Positions 11,744-22,432 of a stretch of 64,000 bases of DNA are shown piece after piece. The stretch lies in assembly GCA_021527695.1 (NCBI GenBank), contig JAKFAO010000005.1, positions 1,240,001 through 1,304,000 of the forward strand, given 5' to 3'. Under the pieces are notes generated by a model. The model made no database searches and was not told the origin of the DNA. It was given only the letters and a program-made list of their open reading frames with translations. The translations under genes were made by a program, and so were the position numbers. The first letter of the stretch is position 1, and each line of letters opens with the position of its first letter. The stretch is from Naematelia aurantialba. Taxonomy: Eukaryota; Basidiomycota; Tremellomycetes; Tremellales; Naemateliaceae.

Positions 11744-12200
11744 TCATGCGTAGCACCAGTCGAATCCACCCTTGTATGCATCATTGAGCATGTAGAATGC
11801 ATCGTAGTTGCTGCACAGTCAAGAGTGCCTACAAAGGGAAGCGCGTTTAATTTGACCGGAGGAACGCGTCGGGGGGCGAAAGCGCCGAACAACATCTTGC
11901 GCCTTGCTCGGTCTGTGCCGTCCCGTCTGTAGTCAGTCAGGCTTTTGACTTGTCCAGTTGGTCGGCGGCTCACTTGCCCTGCTGTGCTATACGTCGCTTC
12001 ATCTACCTCGTTTGGCTCGCATCGACTGTGGCATCGGATGTGGAAGGTGCTGAGAGGTGAACTGTACCCAAAGGCGCTTTGACCTCCTTCCCACTGTGTT
12101 TCCGGGATACCCACTGCGCGCCATTCCTTCAACACCGTCGTCTTGCGCTTCGAGCACTTAGCATCATTGCGCGGTATCTCTTTCTCGGGTCTCGACTGCG
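11744..12200 (-). CDS. Probable small multi-exon gene of unknown function, exon structure unresolved
   Basis: Two stretches on the - strand look coding. A terminal exon, about 11810-11744, reads NYDAFYMLNDAYKGGFDWCYA then TGA and is preceded by a good acceptor (TTGACTGTGCAG). Further upstream, about 12180-12070, a frame reads SKRKTTVLKEWRAVGIPETQWEGG. Intervening pieces (QQGN, or the frame with LFGAFAPRRVPP) can be joined in more than one way, and I could not settle the frame or the start. The product would be a small protein of 80-120 residues. I do not recognise it. Aromatic and acidic composition of the last exon argues against chance, but this remains a weak call. Confidence 0.33.
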
Positions 12201-12554
12201 ACGCGGCTGCGCTCCCCTCAGTACGGGGCGATACGATTTACGACGTCTCGACGTTACGACGTTGAAAGTGTCGTTTCCTTTGTCGAGCAGAACGAGGGTC
12301 CTTTGGACGACGGGCCCGGATCAGCAAACATCGCTGTAGGAGGTTTTGGTGCTGGAGGATCTCGAGCACCTTGCGAACATTTGGCGCTGCCAGACAATCC
12401 ATCACACTCGTGTTCCGCCATCTCCCCTTCCCCCTCCCCCACTCCAGCTCCCACCGCAGCTCCCGCTCCCCCGCCCGCTCCCTCGCCGGTACCCTCTCTT
12501 CGGAGCTCTTGGCGGTCCTTGGTTGTTCCGCTCGACGGGGGGTAGAGCCGCCTC

Positions 12555-12630
12555 GGTGCTTCTGCGTCTGCGTCTGTGTCTGCGTCTGGGTCTGCGTCTG
12601 GGTCTGCGTCTGCGTCTGCGTCTGCGTTCG
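12555..12630. repeat. TCTGCG hexamer microsatellite in the tea1 leader
   Basis: About a dozen TCTGCG or TCTGGG/TCTGTG units lie directly upstream of the ATG at 12657, probably in the 5' UTR or promoter. The other strand reads as an Asp-Ala repeat, which I regard as a by-product rather than a gene. Confidence 0.8.
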
Positions 12631-12656
12631 TCAAGGCAGCTGCCTGCGGACGGGCC

Positions 12657-15600
12657 ATGTCGCTGTTTAAGCGGAAGCAGGCGAAGGAGAAAGACGTGAA
12701 TCCGCACGGGGTGGAAGCGCAGTCGCCAGGAAGTAGCCCGCCTGTAACGTGAGTGTCTGAGTGTCTTGTCTATCCCAGCTTTTTGCTCGATCGTCGAGAC
12801 GCGGTGCGGTCCTCTTGGTGTTTCTGCGATGATTGGTGCTCTATTGCATGGTGTGGGATGATGGGTGTCTCTTTCGCGTTGATGTGCGACGATGGGTATC
12901 TGTTCGCGTCGGTGTGTGACGATGGGTATCTGTTCGCGTCGGTATGGGATGATGGGTATCTGTTCGCGTCGGTGTGCGATCATGGGTATTCTGCTCGCGG
13001 CGGTGTGTGATACGGGTTCTCTACTCTCATGGGTAGGATGTATCTGAGAGTTGGACATCAGACCCTCGGGCTGCGGGGACAGGCGTGACTGTTTTGGAGA
13101 CCAAACGAACCGGCCAATCTAGAATGTTTGGCCTAGAACGCAACTCCGAGACCTGGCTCTCAATCTCTCCTCATCCCATCTCGCATCCTCGGCCTCGTCT
13201 TGCATCATCCCTCATCCCTCACTCTCACCCTCATCCCTCACTTTCACTCCCACAGTCACTAACCTCATCCCTCCGAGCCTCCGCCCACCACGGCATCTCT
13301 CACCCTCATAGCAGCCGGCATGATTGCAGACAGTTGAGCTGACACCGAGGTTTTCGTCGATCCTTCCTCCCGCTCTGCCACCCTGCGCCACGTCGACATA
13401 TCATGTCTCTACCTGGTCGTGCTCGCAAACCCTCTTTGGCCGCCAGCAATGCGCCGACCATGCCAGTTCCAAACGGCCAGCCTCTGCGTGGACCAGGACC
13501 CGGTCAAGGTCAAGGCCACATTCATGGTCCAGGTCCAGGTCCAGGTCCAGGTCCAATGGGGATGGGGATGGGACCACCTCAAAGTGGGAGTACACCGCCC
13601 ATGGTGAATGGGCGACGGATGACTTCGAACCCTGTATGCGTCGTCTCCAACGAGACATCCCATCAGTGTTGTTCCGGCTTGCTGATGTGTGCAGGTACAG
13701 GTGTCGCCCGGTGCTCCTCTTTATCCCAATGGCGATGCCCCACAACCACCTTATCTTCCTGGGGCCAGCATCCCGCGACCCCCCTCGACAGCACCCCAGA
13801 CATCCTACCCGTGGTCGACGAGGCCGGTGCGGCTGTACGCACCGCAGACATCCCCGCCCATGGCGCCGCAATCTCCATTCCCACGATACGGCCTCTCGGT
13901 GCCTGCGTTCCCATCACATTCGGGGCATATGCTCATCTTTGGTGGGCTGGTGCATGATATCGTCAAGAATGATCTGTGGAGCATGGACGTGCGTGATTGC
14001 ACCACCATGCCCGTCAAGACCAAAGGGGACGCGCCGATGGGCCGTGTCGGGCACGCTGCGGCTATCGCGGATCGCATCATGTTGATCTGGGGTGGGGACA
14101 CCAAAGTCCTCCAGGACGATAAGCAGGATGAGGGGCTGTATATCCTGGATCTACGTGAGCTTGCTTTACCGCATTATTCTCAGCAGTAAGAGCGTGCCGA
14201 CTGACGCAACGCAGGGACACAAGAATGGACTGCTGTTCCTGTGGCTCCAGGACCTGTGGGTCGGTATGGTCACGCCGCCTGCATGCACGACACGAGATTC
14301 TTCGTTTTTGGTGGTCAAGCAGACGGAGCATTCATGAATGACTTGTGGGCATATGATATCAAACAATGTACGCCTTCCTCCTCGCCTCCAATTTACCGGC
14401 GGCTGATGATGGTAGTATCGGGGGACGCGCAGCACACTTGGGAGAGAATACAGTACACGTCGCCGCCACCTCCTCCCCGGACCGGACACATCCTCGTGTC
14501 CCATCAAGGCAAGCTGCTGCTCTTTGGAGGGACAGATGGAAACTACCATTACAACGATACCTGGTCGTTTGACCTTGCTACCGGAGAGTGGACTGAGCTC
14601 TCGTGCATTGGCTACATCCCGGTCCCCAGAGAGGGCCATGCAGCAGCCGTCGTGGACGATGTCGTATACATCTTTGGCGGGAGAGACGTCAACGGAAAGG
14701 ATCTTGGTGACTTGGCGGCTTTCCGAATCACAAGTATGTTGCAGACCACGGGACAAGGATAATGGGGCATGCGCTGATCAACAGCAGATCAACGGTGGTA
14801 CATGTTCCAAAACATGGGTCCTTCTCCCTCTGCCAGGTCGGGTCATGCGATGGTCGCTGCCCATGGCAAAATCTTCGTCGTGGGCGGTGAGGCCAATACT
14901 ACCTCTGGAACGTCGAGGGATGATCCAAGCTTGGTACATGTCCTCGATACGAGTGAGTCCCAAAGGCGTCCTGATATCGTCATGTATACTGACGCTTGAC
15001 AGTCAAGATCAAGTATCCCCCAGACACCCAGCCGCCTCGGCAGATGAAACCTCGGCCTTCCGATCCTGCGATACCGTTGCAGGCGGGCCAGACTTCGTCA
15101 CCCAAGGTCGTTCCTCCCACAGACACGCCTCAATCCATCAGGCGTCAACTGCCACCATCCAGCTCCATGGACAGCTTAGCGCAAGCAGCCTCCCCGCCTA
15201 CTTTTGGATCGACTGATAGGCTCGCTCAACTAGCTCAAGCGCCGATTCCTCTCGCCGCCCCCATCGACAGTCAACCACAACGCATGACTAATGGAGGACC
15301 TCCTCAGCGACCCCGACGTGAGGGAGACGAAGAATTCCGCCGCACCATGTCTCCAACCGGTAATGGTCCTCCTAGCCCAACGCAGAATGGCTTCCCGGTC
15401 CGAGTAACCTCTCCAACAGGAGACCAAATGCCTGCATCCCCACCGCAAGGCGTCAAGAACGGCTTCAATGCTAGTATCCTCGGAACTCGGAGTCCATCAC
15501 CCCGCCTACGCATGGCTGATAATGCCGATCGGCCTGCACCTCCGCCAGATGCTTTCTACTACGGTCGCTCACCAACTGGCAACTCGTTTGCTGGCCGGCC

Positions 15601-18250
15601 GAGCTCTATGTCGGGCGGCGCTGATATCCTGCGAGAGCTCAAAGCAAGAGAAGCCGAAGTGGAAGCGGGCAAGAAGCGTGAGGCCGCATTGCGCGTCGTG
15701 ATTGGAAAGGCAATACAGCAAGGCTACGTTACCGAGGACGACGAGCAGATGCAAAAGCCTAATGGCGACTCGACACCTAGTGACGAAGTCGTGCGAAAGC
15801 TCGCCGATGCGCTCATTCGGCTCAAGCAGGAAAAGGCTGCGATCCAGAACGAACTCGTCACTCAGATGCGACTGGCATCCGACAAAGCAATGGATGCAGA
15901 GAGACTGCGGCGTGGAGCGCTGCAGGAAGCTGCTTTCTTTCGCGCCAAAGTCGCCACTCTCGAGTCCAATTCCCCAATCGACTTGTCGAGGATCGAAAAG
16001 GAAAGGATAAACGAGCTTGAGAAACAGCTCGGCGCACTATCGGCGGATCATGCGAGTGTCCGCCGAGCGCTCGAGCGAGCGAGTGCAGATGCAGAGGCGA
16101 GCAAGGGCCTGCAGAGTGCCGCTGTCGATCGCGAGGCCGAGACACTTCGAAGAGCAGAGGATGCGGAGGATGCTCATCGAGCTACTTTGACAGAGCTGGA
16201 GGAATTGCAGAGCCGAGGAGCGGCTACCGAAAACTCACTTCGCGAACACACGGAGCGGGCCATCGCTTTGTCATCTACAGCGGCTCAACGTGAAGCGGAG
16301 CGAGACCATCTGCAAAGTCAGTTGGACCAGGCAATCGCAGCTCGAGACGAACATGTTGGCCTGATTGAGCAAGCGCAAGCTGCCATCTCTGCTGCGGGAA
16401 CACGAGCGGACGAGATGGAAGTCATGTACAACAAGTCGACTGCAAAAGTGCAAGCTCAAGAGGAGGAATTGGCGGAACTCAAGACGGAGCTGGAAGTCAA
16501 GACGCGAGAAGCCGAGCTGGCTGCGGAGCGCATGACCGAGATGGAGAATGCGTATACCAAGTCCCGAGAAGAGGCAGACAGCCTACGAGCGATCACGACG
16601 TCTCGTTTGGGCGAGCTGCTGGATTCTCACAAGGACATGCGAGCCGACGAGACCCGCGCGACGCGGGGACATCAAGAGCAGCTCAGGGCTTTGGAAGAAG
16701 AAGGCAAAGCGCTGCGAAAGATGCTGCGCGAGGCGGGGCAGCGACTGGACGCCGCGGAAGGTGGTGTGGCCCATCATCGTCAGAAAGCGCGAGATCTTGA
16801 GACTGCTCAGCAGGCTTTGCGTGGGGAGATCCGAGGCCATCGTACGAAACTCATTAATGCCCAGGCGGAGCTTGCAAAGTATCGCGAACTGCAGTCGACC
16901 AAGGATGCGGAACTGCAAGAGAGGGACATGGCGATCACAGAGATTGAGACACGGTGTACTATGCTGCGGAATCTTCGTGAGTTTGGATCACTGAATGCTC
17001 CTGGGAATGAAAGGATGCAAGGGTGAAGAAGCAGCGCTGATACTGGACTGTAGTGGCGGATCATGGTATTGCGGTCAATGACAATGATCTCGATAATGCC
17101 GAAGCATCTGTAACGCGAGAGCTAGAGACCAAGCTGCGTGAGCGAACACGGGCACACGAGACTTCTCAACGCGAGGTCGAAGAGCTCCAACGGCGATGCG
17201 CAGAGGCAGAGGATAAAGTCGAGTCACTTGGCCGACTCGTCGACCGCATGAAGGATGCTCGCAGTCCTACCTCGACGTCAATGCGCTCGCCGACACCGCC
17301 ACATGACACTGATCGACGGGTGTATGAAGCGGAACGCAAGATGTCTGAGATGGAGTCGATTCACAAGGAGAAGCTAGCGGCTTTGGAGGGAGATTACCAG
17401 ACCGCAGTGCGCTATGTCAAGGGCACTGAAAAGATGCTCAAGCGGATGAAGGTGGGTCTCGGGACGATTCGCAGTAGACTGACAAAGCAGGATGAGCTGA
17501 ACAAGCAAAAATCGGCGAATTCTTCGCTGCAGAGCGAGATTGACGGTCTTCGCGGGCGGTCTTCAGCTGAGCCAGGTGCGCGTACACGGGATGCGTCGGG
17601 CCGTGCGACGCCTTCATCGAACGAAGCAGAGCTATCGCGTCGACTTGACAAGCTCCAAAACCAGCATAATGCCATCCAAGCAGAACTTGGTGCTTCTCGG
17701 GATGTGCTGGCGGCTCGAGAGCGCGAGGTCGAAGTGCTCCGAATGCGGTGCGAAGAGGCAGAGCGCGAAGTCGAAGTGCTGCGAGCGGATCTCGAGGAGG
17801 CAAAGCACAGGATCAATACCCTGTTGGACATGAACCAGTCTGCAGTACAGCTGGGCAGCGGGGACGAGAGCGACGAGATGCAGCATCGCAGGGGGTCCAA
17901 CGCCTCTAGCGAAGAAGCGAGCATGGCATTTGATAATGTGAGTATGCAAGCTGGCTAGGAGCTGCTGGCGTCGTGGGCTCTGCACAGAGCTGAGAGTCGG
18001 AGGGGTTGAGGGTCGGAGCTGACGCGCGGTTTAGTTTTCGAAAAAGCTCGAGCAGTGGAAACGGACTCGATCGCCTCAGGCAGGCGATGAGACGGAGGAC
18101 GACGATACGGCGCAGTTCGGGGCGCCGCTCAGCCCAGTGGCAGGCGCAAGACAGGGGCCCAAGGATGGGGCAGGGGCAGGCGGTGCTGCGCCGGCGGGGA
18201 ATGGGCACAGGCGGCATAGTTCAGAGTATAGTGGAGATTGGACGCAATGA
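12657..18250 (+). CDS. Tea1/Kel1-like cell-end marker: kelch-repeat propeller plus long coiled coil
   Basis: In fission yeast Tea1 rides microtubule plus ends and marks growth sites at cell ends; Kel1 in budding yeast is related. The first exon MSLFKRKQAKEKD resembles the N-terminus of Tea1-type proteins. A Gly-Pro-rich linker follows. The kelch blades have the usual GG and Y..D-W features: HMLIFGGLVHDIVKNDLWSMD, DRIMLIWGGD, TRFFVFGGQADGAFMNDLWAYD, KLLLFGGTDGNYHYNDTWSFD, DVVYIFGGRDVNGKDLGDL and KIFVVGGEAN. After a Pro/Ser-rich hinge, about 15600-17950 encodes almost unbroken Glu/Arg/Ala coiled coil with many Arg, Glu and Gln heptads. The last exon begins FSKKLEQWKRTRSP and ends at 18250. Total about 1,450 residues. 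Family call is good; true orthology to Tea1 is inference. Confidence 0.82.
12749..13446 (+). other. Long first intron of the tea1-like gene with 30-nt tandem repeats
   Basis: The join between the MSLFKRK exon and the NAPTMPVPNG exon implies a 698-nt intron, over ten times the local norm. At about 12860-12995 it contains roughly four copies of a 30-nt unit with core GATGGGTATCTGTTCGCGTC. At 13180-13265 there are CTCATCCCTCACTCTCAC repeats. It also contains an in-frame ATG at 13403 that could serve as an alternative first exon. Confidence 0.6.
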
Positions 18251-18744
18251 GGTTTTATTGTCACGAGCGAGTGAAGCGGACTCTACGAGATGCACGATTT
18301 GAAGGATCCATGCTGCTGTGAGAGAGTCCAGAACCTATGCTGCTGTGTGCCCAGAGTCCAAAGTTCAACGTGCTGCATGTTGCAGGACGGAGCAGAAGGA
18401 GGATCACCAGTAAGCCGCCGCCGCGCGCACAACTCTGCTACACAAGGCACGCGTTTCGCGGACCAACGCTGTTGCATACTTGTATTTCATACTCGCCTCG
18501 TCTTTCCACATCTCACTGCTATCGTCTCTATACCTCGTCAGGCTATACTCTCGGGGCATCCATAACGAGCTGCATTGCGATATATCAGGTGGTGCTGTGC
18601 CAGCGCCAGCCTCAGCTCCAGTCGGTTGTCGGCGGCCGATCACGTACGAGCACTCCTTCAACGTCTCGTTGATCTAGACTGCCCGGACGCTCCCTTCGCT
18701 CCCTTCTTCTCCGATCTCCGTGTCGTGTTTCCTCCACATGCGCC
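18251..18744. other. Intergenic region between the tea1-like gene and PAC1
   Basis: Same-strand spacer holding the 3' end of one gene and the promoter of the next. A short near-repeat (CATGCTGCTGTG..AGAGTCC) occurs twice around 18308-18360. The last 80 bp before the PAC1 ATG are pyrimidine-rich. No coding exon is evident. Confidence 0.5.
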
Positions 18745-20740
18745 ATGTCGAGCCTCCTGTCCGACCGTCAGAAAGACGACTTGTGAGTGTACCTCTCCGG
18801 CTCCCCGTGCCCCTGTTCCCTACGGCGCAACACCCACCGCCATTGCTCGACACCCCCATCCCTCGACAGATGCTCTGAGGAGCTGGTGTTTCGGTATTGC
18901 TGCCTTGTTTCGGTATTGCTGTCCTGAGCCATGTCTGTTTCGCTGGATGCGTGTACTGATCCGTCTCGTTCCAGACACAAAGCGATGCTGTCGTATCTCC
19001 ACTCGGCGGGGCTGCACGATACGTATGAAGCGCTGAAACGGGAGACGGAGAACGGGGATTTCCAGGCAGACGACGATCCCAAGGCAAAGTGGGTTGGGCT
19101 GCTGGAGAAGAAATGGACCAGTGTGATCCGTCTGCAGAAGAAGGTACGTACACTGGGTCGGCTCGCACCGCCAATCTGTCATGCCTGGTCCTGATCCTGA
19201 TACAACCCTCGTCCCCGACTTGTGCTGATCCTGATACCTGGCCCTGGTCCCGACTTGTCCTGATCGTGGTCGTCCCGAGGCTTGCTGACGCTTTGAAAGA
19301 TCATGGATCTCGAAGCGCGGAATGCGGCATTACTCGCTGAACTCGCCTCACCGACTCGAGTGACCGCGTCGTCCTCGTCTTCATCTTCCACCCCTTTCCT
19401 CCCCCGCGCACCGGCACGGCATACCCTCACATCCCATCGAGCACCTATCACGCGCGTAGCCTTTCACCCGACATGGACAGTTTTGGCGTCGGCTAGCGAG
19501 GATTCGACCGTCAAAATCTGGGATTGGGAGAGTGGGGATTTTGAGAGGACGATCAAGGGTCATACCAAGGCTGTCATGGATGTCGATTTCGATCCAAAGG
19601 GAACCATGATGGGTGCGTCTCTCTCCCCTCCATGACAAATCGTGGCCGACCGATACAACGAGCAAGGGAACTGGACACGCTAACCCGTTCACGCAGTGAC
19701 ATGTTCTTCTGACCTGACGATCAAAGTATGGGATCCCGCAAACGACTACAAAAACACGAAGACACTACACGGACATGACCACTCGGTCTCGACTGTACGC
19801 TTCACGCCAGACGGGGAGAAGCTGGTCTCTAGTAGTCGAGATAAGACGATACGGATATGGGAGGTCGCCAGCGGGTCAGCTACCTCGATTAGATTCCAGG
19901 GCGAGCTGATCAGGTGTAGGTATTGTGTGAGAACGTTTTCAGGGCACGCAGAGTGGGTGAGGGAGGTCGTGCCGTCCGACGACGGCCGGTGGCTCGTCAG
20001 TTGCTCGAACGACCAAGTGAGCGCTTCCGCCGCCAGATCTGTCGAGACGGGTAAGATGGCTGACGCCTGTTACCAGACATCGCGGATATGGGACTTTGCG
20101 AGCGGGGAGACTAAAATCGAGCTCAGGGGCCATGATCACGTCGTCGAGTGTGCAGTGTTTGCGCCGGTGCTAGCCTACACAGCGATCAGAGAACTCACAG
20201 GTCTGACTGTGAGTGATCCAAGCCGCGAGCTCGACCGGCTCAGCTGACTTGCCCAGTCGACCGCAGGGGATACACGGGCGAAACCACCAGGTGCTTTCGC
20301 CGCCACGGGGTCACGCGATAAATCAATCATGCTGTGGGATGCCCAAACTGGACAATGTCTCAGGACATTCAACGGCCATGACAACTGGGTCCGCGCACTC
20401 GTGTTCCATCCTTCTGGCAAATACCTCTTATCAGCGTCCGATGACAAGACGATCAAGATATGGGATCTCACGACAGGACGATGTGTCAAGACGGTGGACG
20501 CTCACGGTCATTTCGTGACGTGCATGGCATGGGGCCGGGCCACGCTGGGTGGCGGCGGTGCGTCGGGGACAGACGGTGCAAATGGAGCCAAGGCGAACGG
20601 AGATACGGCAAAGGCCGAGGTCAGGAGGATCAACGTGCTTGCCACTGGTAGCGTGGATCAGACGATTAAGGTGAGCCGTCTTGGGCGTCGACTGATTTCC
20701 GGACGAGAGTGCTGAGACAGACTAGATCTGGACACCATAG
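18745..20740 (+). CDS. PAC1: LIS1/Pac1/NudF dynein regulator
   Basis: LIS1 binds the dynein motor domain and is needed for nuclear migration and spindle positioning. [21 protein letters not shown] opens the LisH dimerisation motif ([16 protein letters not shown]). A short coiled coil follows ([21 protein letters not shown]). Seven WD40 repeats can be followed across the exons: [80 protein letters not shown] and the terminal QTIKIWTP, with stop at 20738-20740. The split tail IK/IWTP needs the last intron. A Gly/Ala/Asn-rich insert (about 20550-20620) interrupts the seventh blade. Assignment is firm. Confidence 0.93.
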
Positions 20741-21398
20741 CGTTACGGGTGAAGGCTAGAGCTATCGCAGTACAGTGCATATTGCATCGCGCGGCGATTA
20801 GAGGCTGGATACACTGCATTTACTTATAATTGACCATCCTCGTCTGCCGGCCAAGGCATCGCAGCTCGTTGCTGGCGCATTCAGCTAAGGCACGGTCGCC
20901 AGACTCGGACCGGACTTGCATGGAGGGGTCGTCGCAGTATGCCGGGGCGGGCCACTGTAGAGTCGCAGATGGCGAGATGGCGCGATGGCACTTGGATGTG
21001 TTCGACGTTGTTGAAGCGTACGATGCATGCGGCAGTCGTAGCCGGTGCGTGAGTATGACATGCACGTTAGCGATCATGCAATGTTGTCTGCTTCGAGCAC
21101 ATGAGAGTGCACCATGTGATTCCAAGTGGCGCCTGCTGATCATTCCGTTGGCGGGTGGCGATGTACGTGCTGGCGCCTCGACTTCCGCCGTCGTTCGGGC
21201 GCGGCAGCCTGCTGGCGAGCTACTTCGTGCAGAGTGACTAGCAGTCGCAATATTGACGACTTGGTTGACGCGGCCGTCACAGCTGATAAGCGCCGATAGG
21301 AGAGACGGCACTTATAGGAGAATCACACGAGACAGGAGACGGACAACGGACAACTTTCAACGAGCGAGATCGACACGGGGATCCTCAGCAGTACTAGT
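20741..21398. other. Intergenic region downstream of PAC1
   Basis: About 660 bp between two + strand genes. A 163-codon open frame on the - strand (20820-21311) lacks recognisable motifs and has no matching partner exon, so I do not call it. The rest should contain the PAC1 3' end and the promoter of the next gene. Confidence 0.45.
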
Positions 21399-22353
21399 AT
21401 GGCGCGGCCACTTGCCCTCCTCGAAGAAGTCACGCCGTCCTCGCCGTACGCGCACGGACAAGTGCTCTCGCATATCCGCGAGACGGTGGAGCGCGCCACC
21501 GGGCCGTCTCCCCATACGATGCCGACCTACGACCTGTACCTCTTGGTCCAGCGCTGGGCGCAGACGCCGTACGTTGTTTCTTCTTACACTGCCTCATCCC
21601 GGCACTACCAGGACCACCGCAAAATCACTGCGAAGACCACTGCGATTGCACATAATGACTGCAAGACCCACTGTCGTCATGCCACCACGAAGGGTTCTCT
21701 GCTCTTGTATCGCAGACGTGACGTCGACTATGTCGTTGACTAGGTCGTTGACTAGGCTTCGTAGGGAATATCGCGGGCTGATCCAAGACATCCTCAAGGC
21801 TCGCCTCGCACTGCCCCCGCCATGTAATTACAAAGCAAGTACCCTTGCCATCCAACCGTGGTCACCAGCTCGTCGTCCTAGTTCGTCACGATAAATCTCC
21901 ATCACAATACATCACAGCTCATCGTCGTGCATCACAACTCATCCCCGTCATGTACATCATCCCCGTCATGTACATCATCCCCGTCATGTCACATCATCGC
22001 GGTACTAATATGCTATGCAGGCAGTGATGCTCCTCCAGGCCTTGCCGGTATCCTCCGACATCGCACTTCTGGACCAACTCAAGCCGTTGACGGCGGACCA
22101 GACACCCACCGACCTGATGACCCACCTCGCCACTCAGATATACCAGGCCGCAACTGCCGAAAACGCCCAGAGAGCACGCGAGGCGAGCGCCAAGCACGTA
22201 CAGTGGAGGTGGGACGTCTGGTGTGAGCGGTACGGCCGGCCGGATAGCGATTGGGCGCCCGGACCGGCCGATCCAGAGTGGGGCATGTGGGCTGTATATC
22301 CAGTCGATAGGGATACGTGGTGGACGTTACCCAAAGTCGAGGGACACCGATGA
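21399..22353 (+). CDS. Unknown conserved-looking protein of about 190 residues
   Basis: Three exons. The first (21399-21568) reads MARPLALLEEVTPSSPYAHG and ends LYLLVQRWAQTP. The second (about 21755-21830) reads LRREYRGLIQDILKARLALP. The third (from about 22021) contains LLQALPVSSDIALLDQLKPL, a helical region with TATENAQRA-like composition, and a Trp-rich end with WRWDVWCERYGRPDSDWAPG and EWGMWAVYPVDRDTWWTLP. The second intron (about 186 nt) carries three copies of CATCATCCCCGTCATGTA. Its borders can be placed at canonical GT-AG sites in two ways. No known domain is recognised. The Trp-rich C-terminus and helical middle suggest a folded subunit-like protein. It ends 80 bp from the stop of the FHIP gene. 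Confidence 0.65.
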
Positions 22354-22432
22354 CTCGGGTGTCTCGAATACGCCACGTGCTCTGGTCGTTGCGACGCCTA
22401 TAGATCACTATGACATCTCTGGACGGATGCCA

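Noticed and set aside
12402..13058. Long - strand frame with REQIPI repeats and Asp-Ala repeats
   Set aside because: Its repeats are exact by-products of the 30-nt intron repeat and TCTGCG array of the tea1-like gene on the other strand.
20820..21311. 163-codon open frame on the - strand downstream of PAC1
   Set aside because: No recognisable motif, no partner exon with splice signals, and composition unlike neighbouring genes; GC-rich DNA gives such frames by chance.
21835..22020. A second GC-AG intron (donor GCAAGT after NYK) in the unknown gene at 21.4 kb
   Set aside because: Canonical GT-AG choices also keep the frame (for example donor GTACCC four bases later with the acceptor GCAG just before TGATGCTC), so no GC donor is needed.
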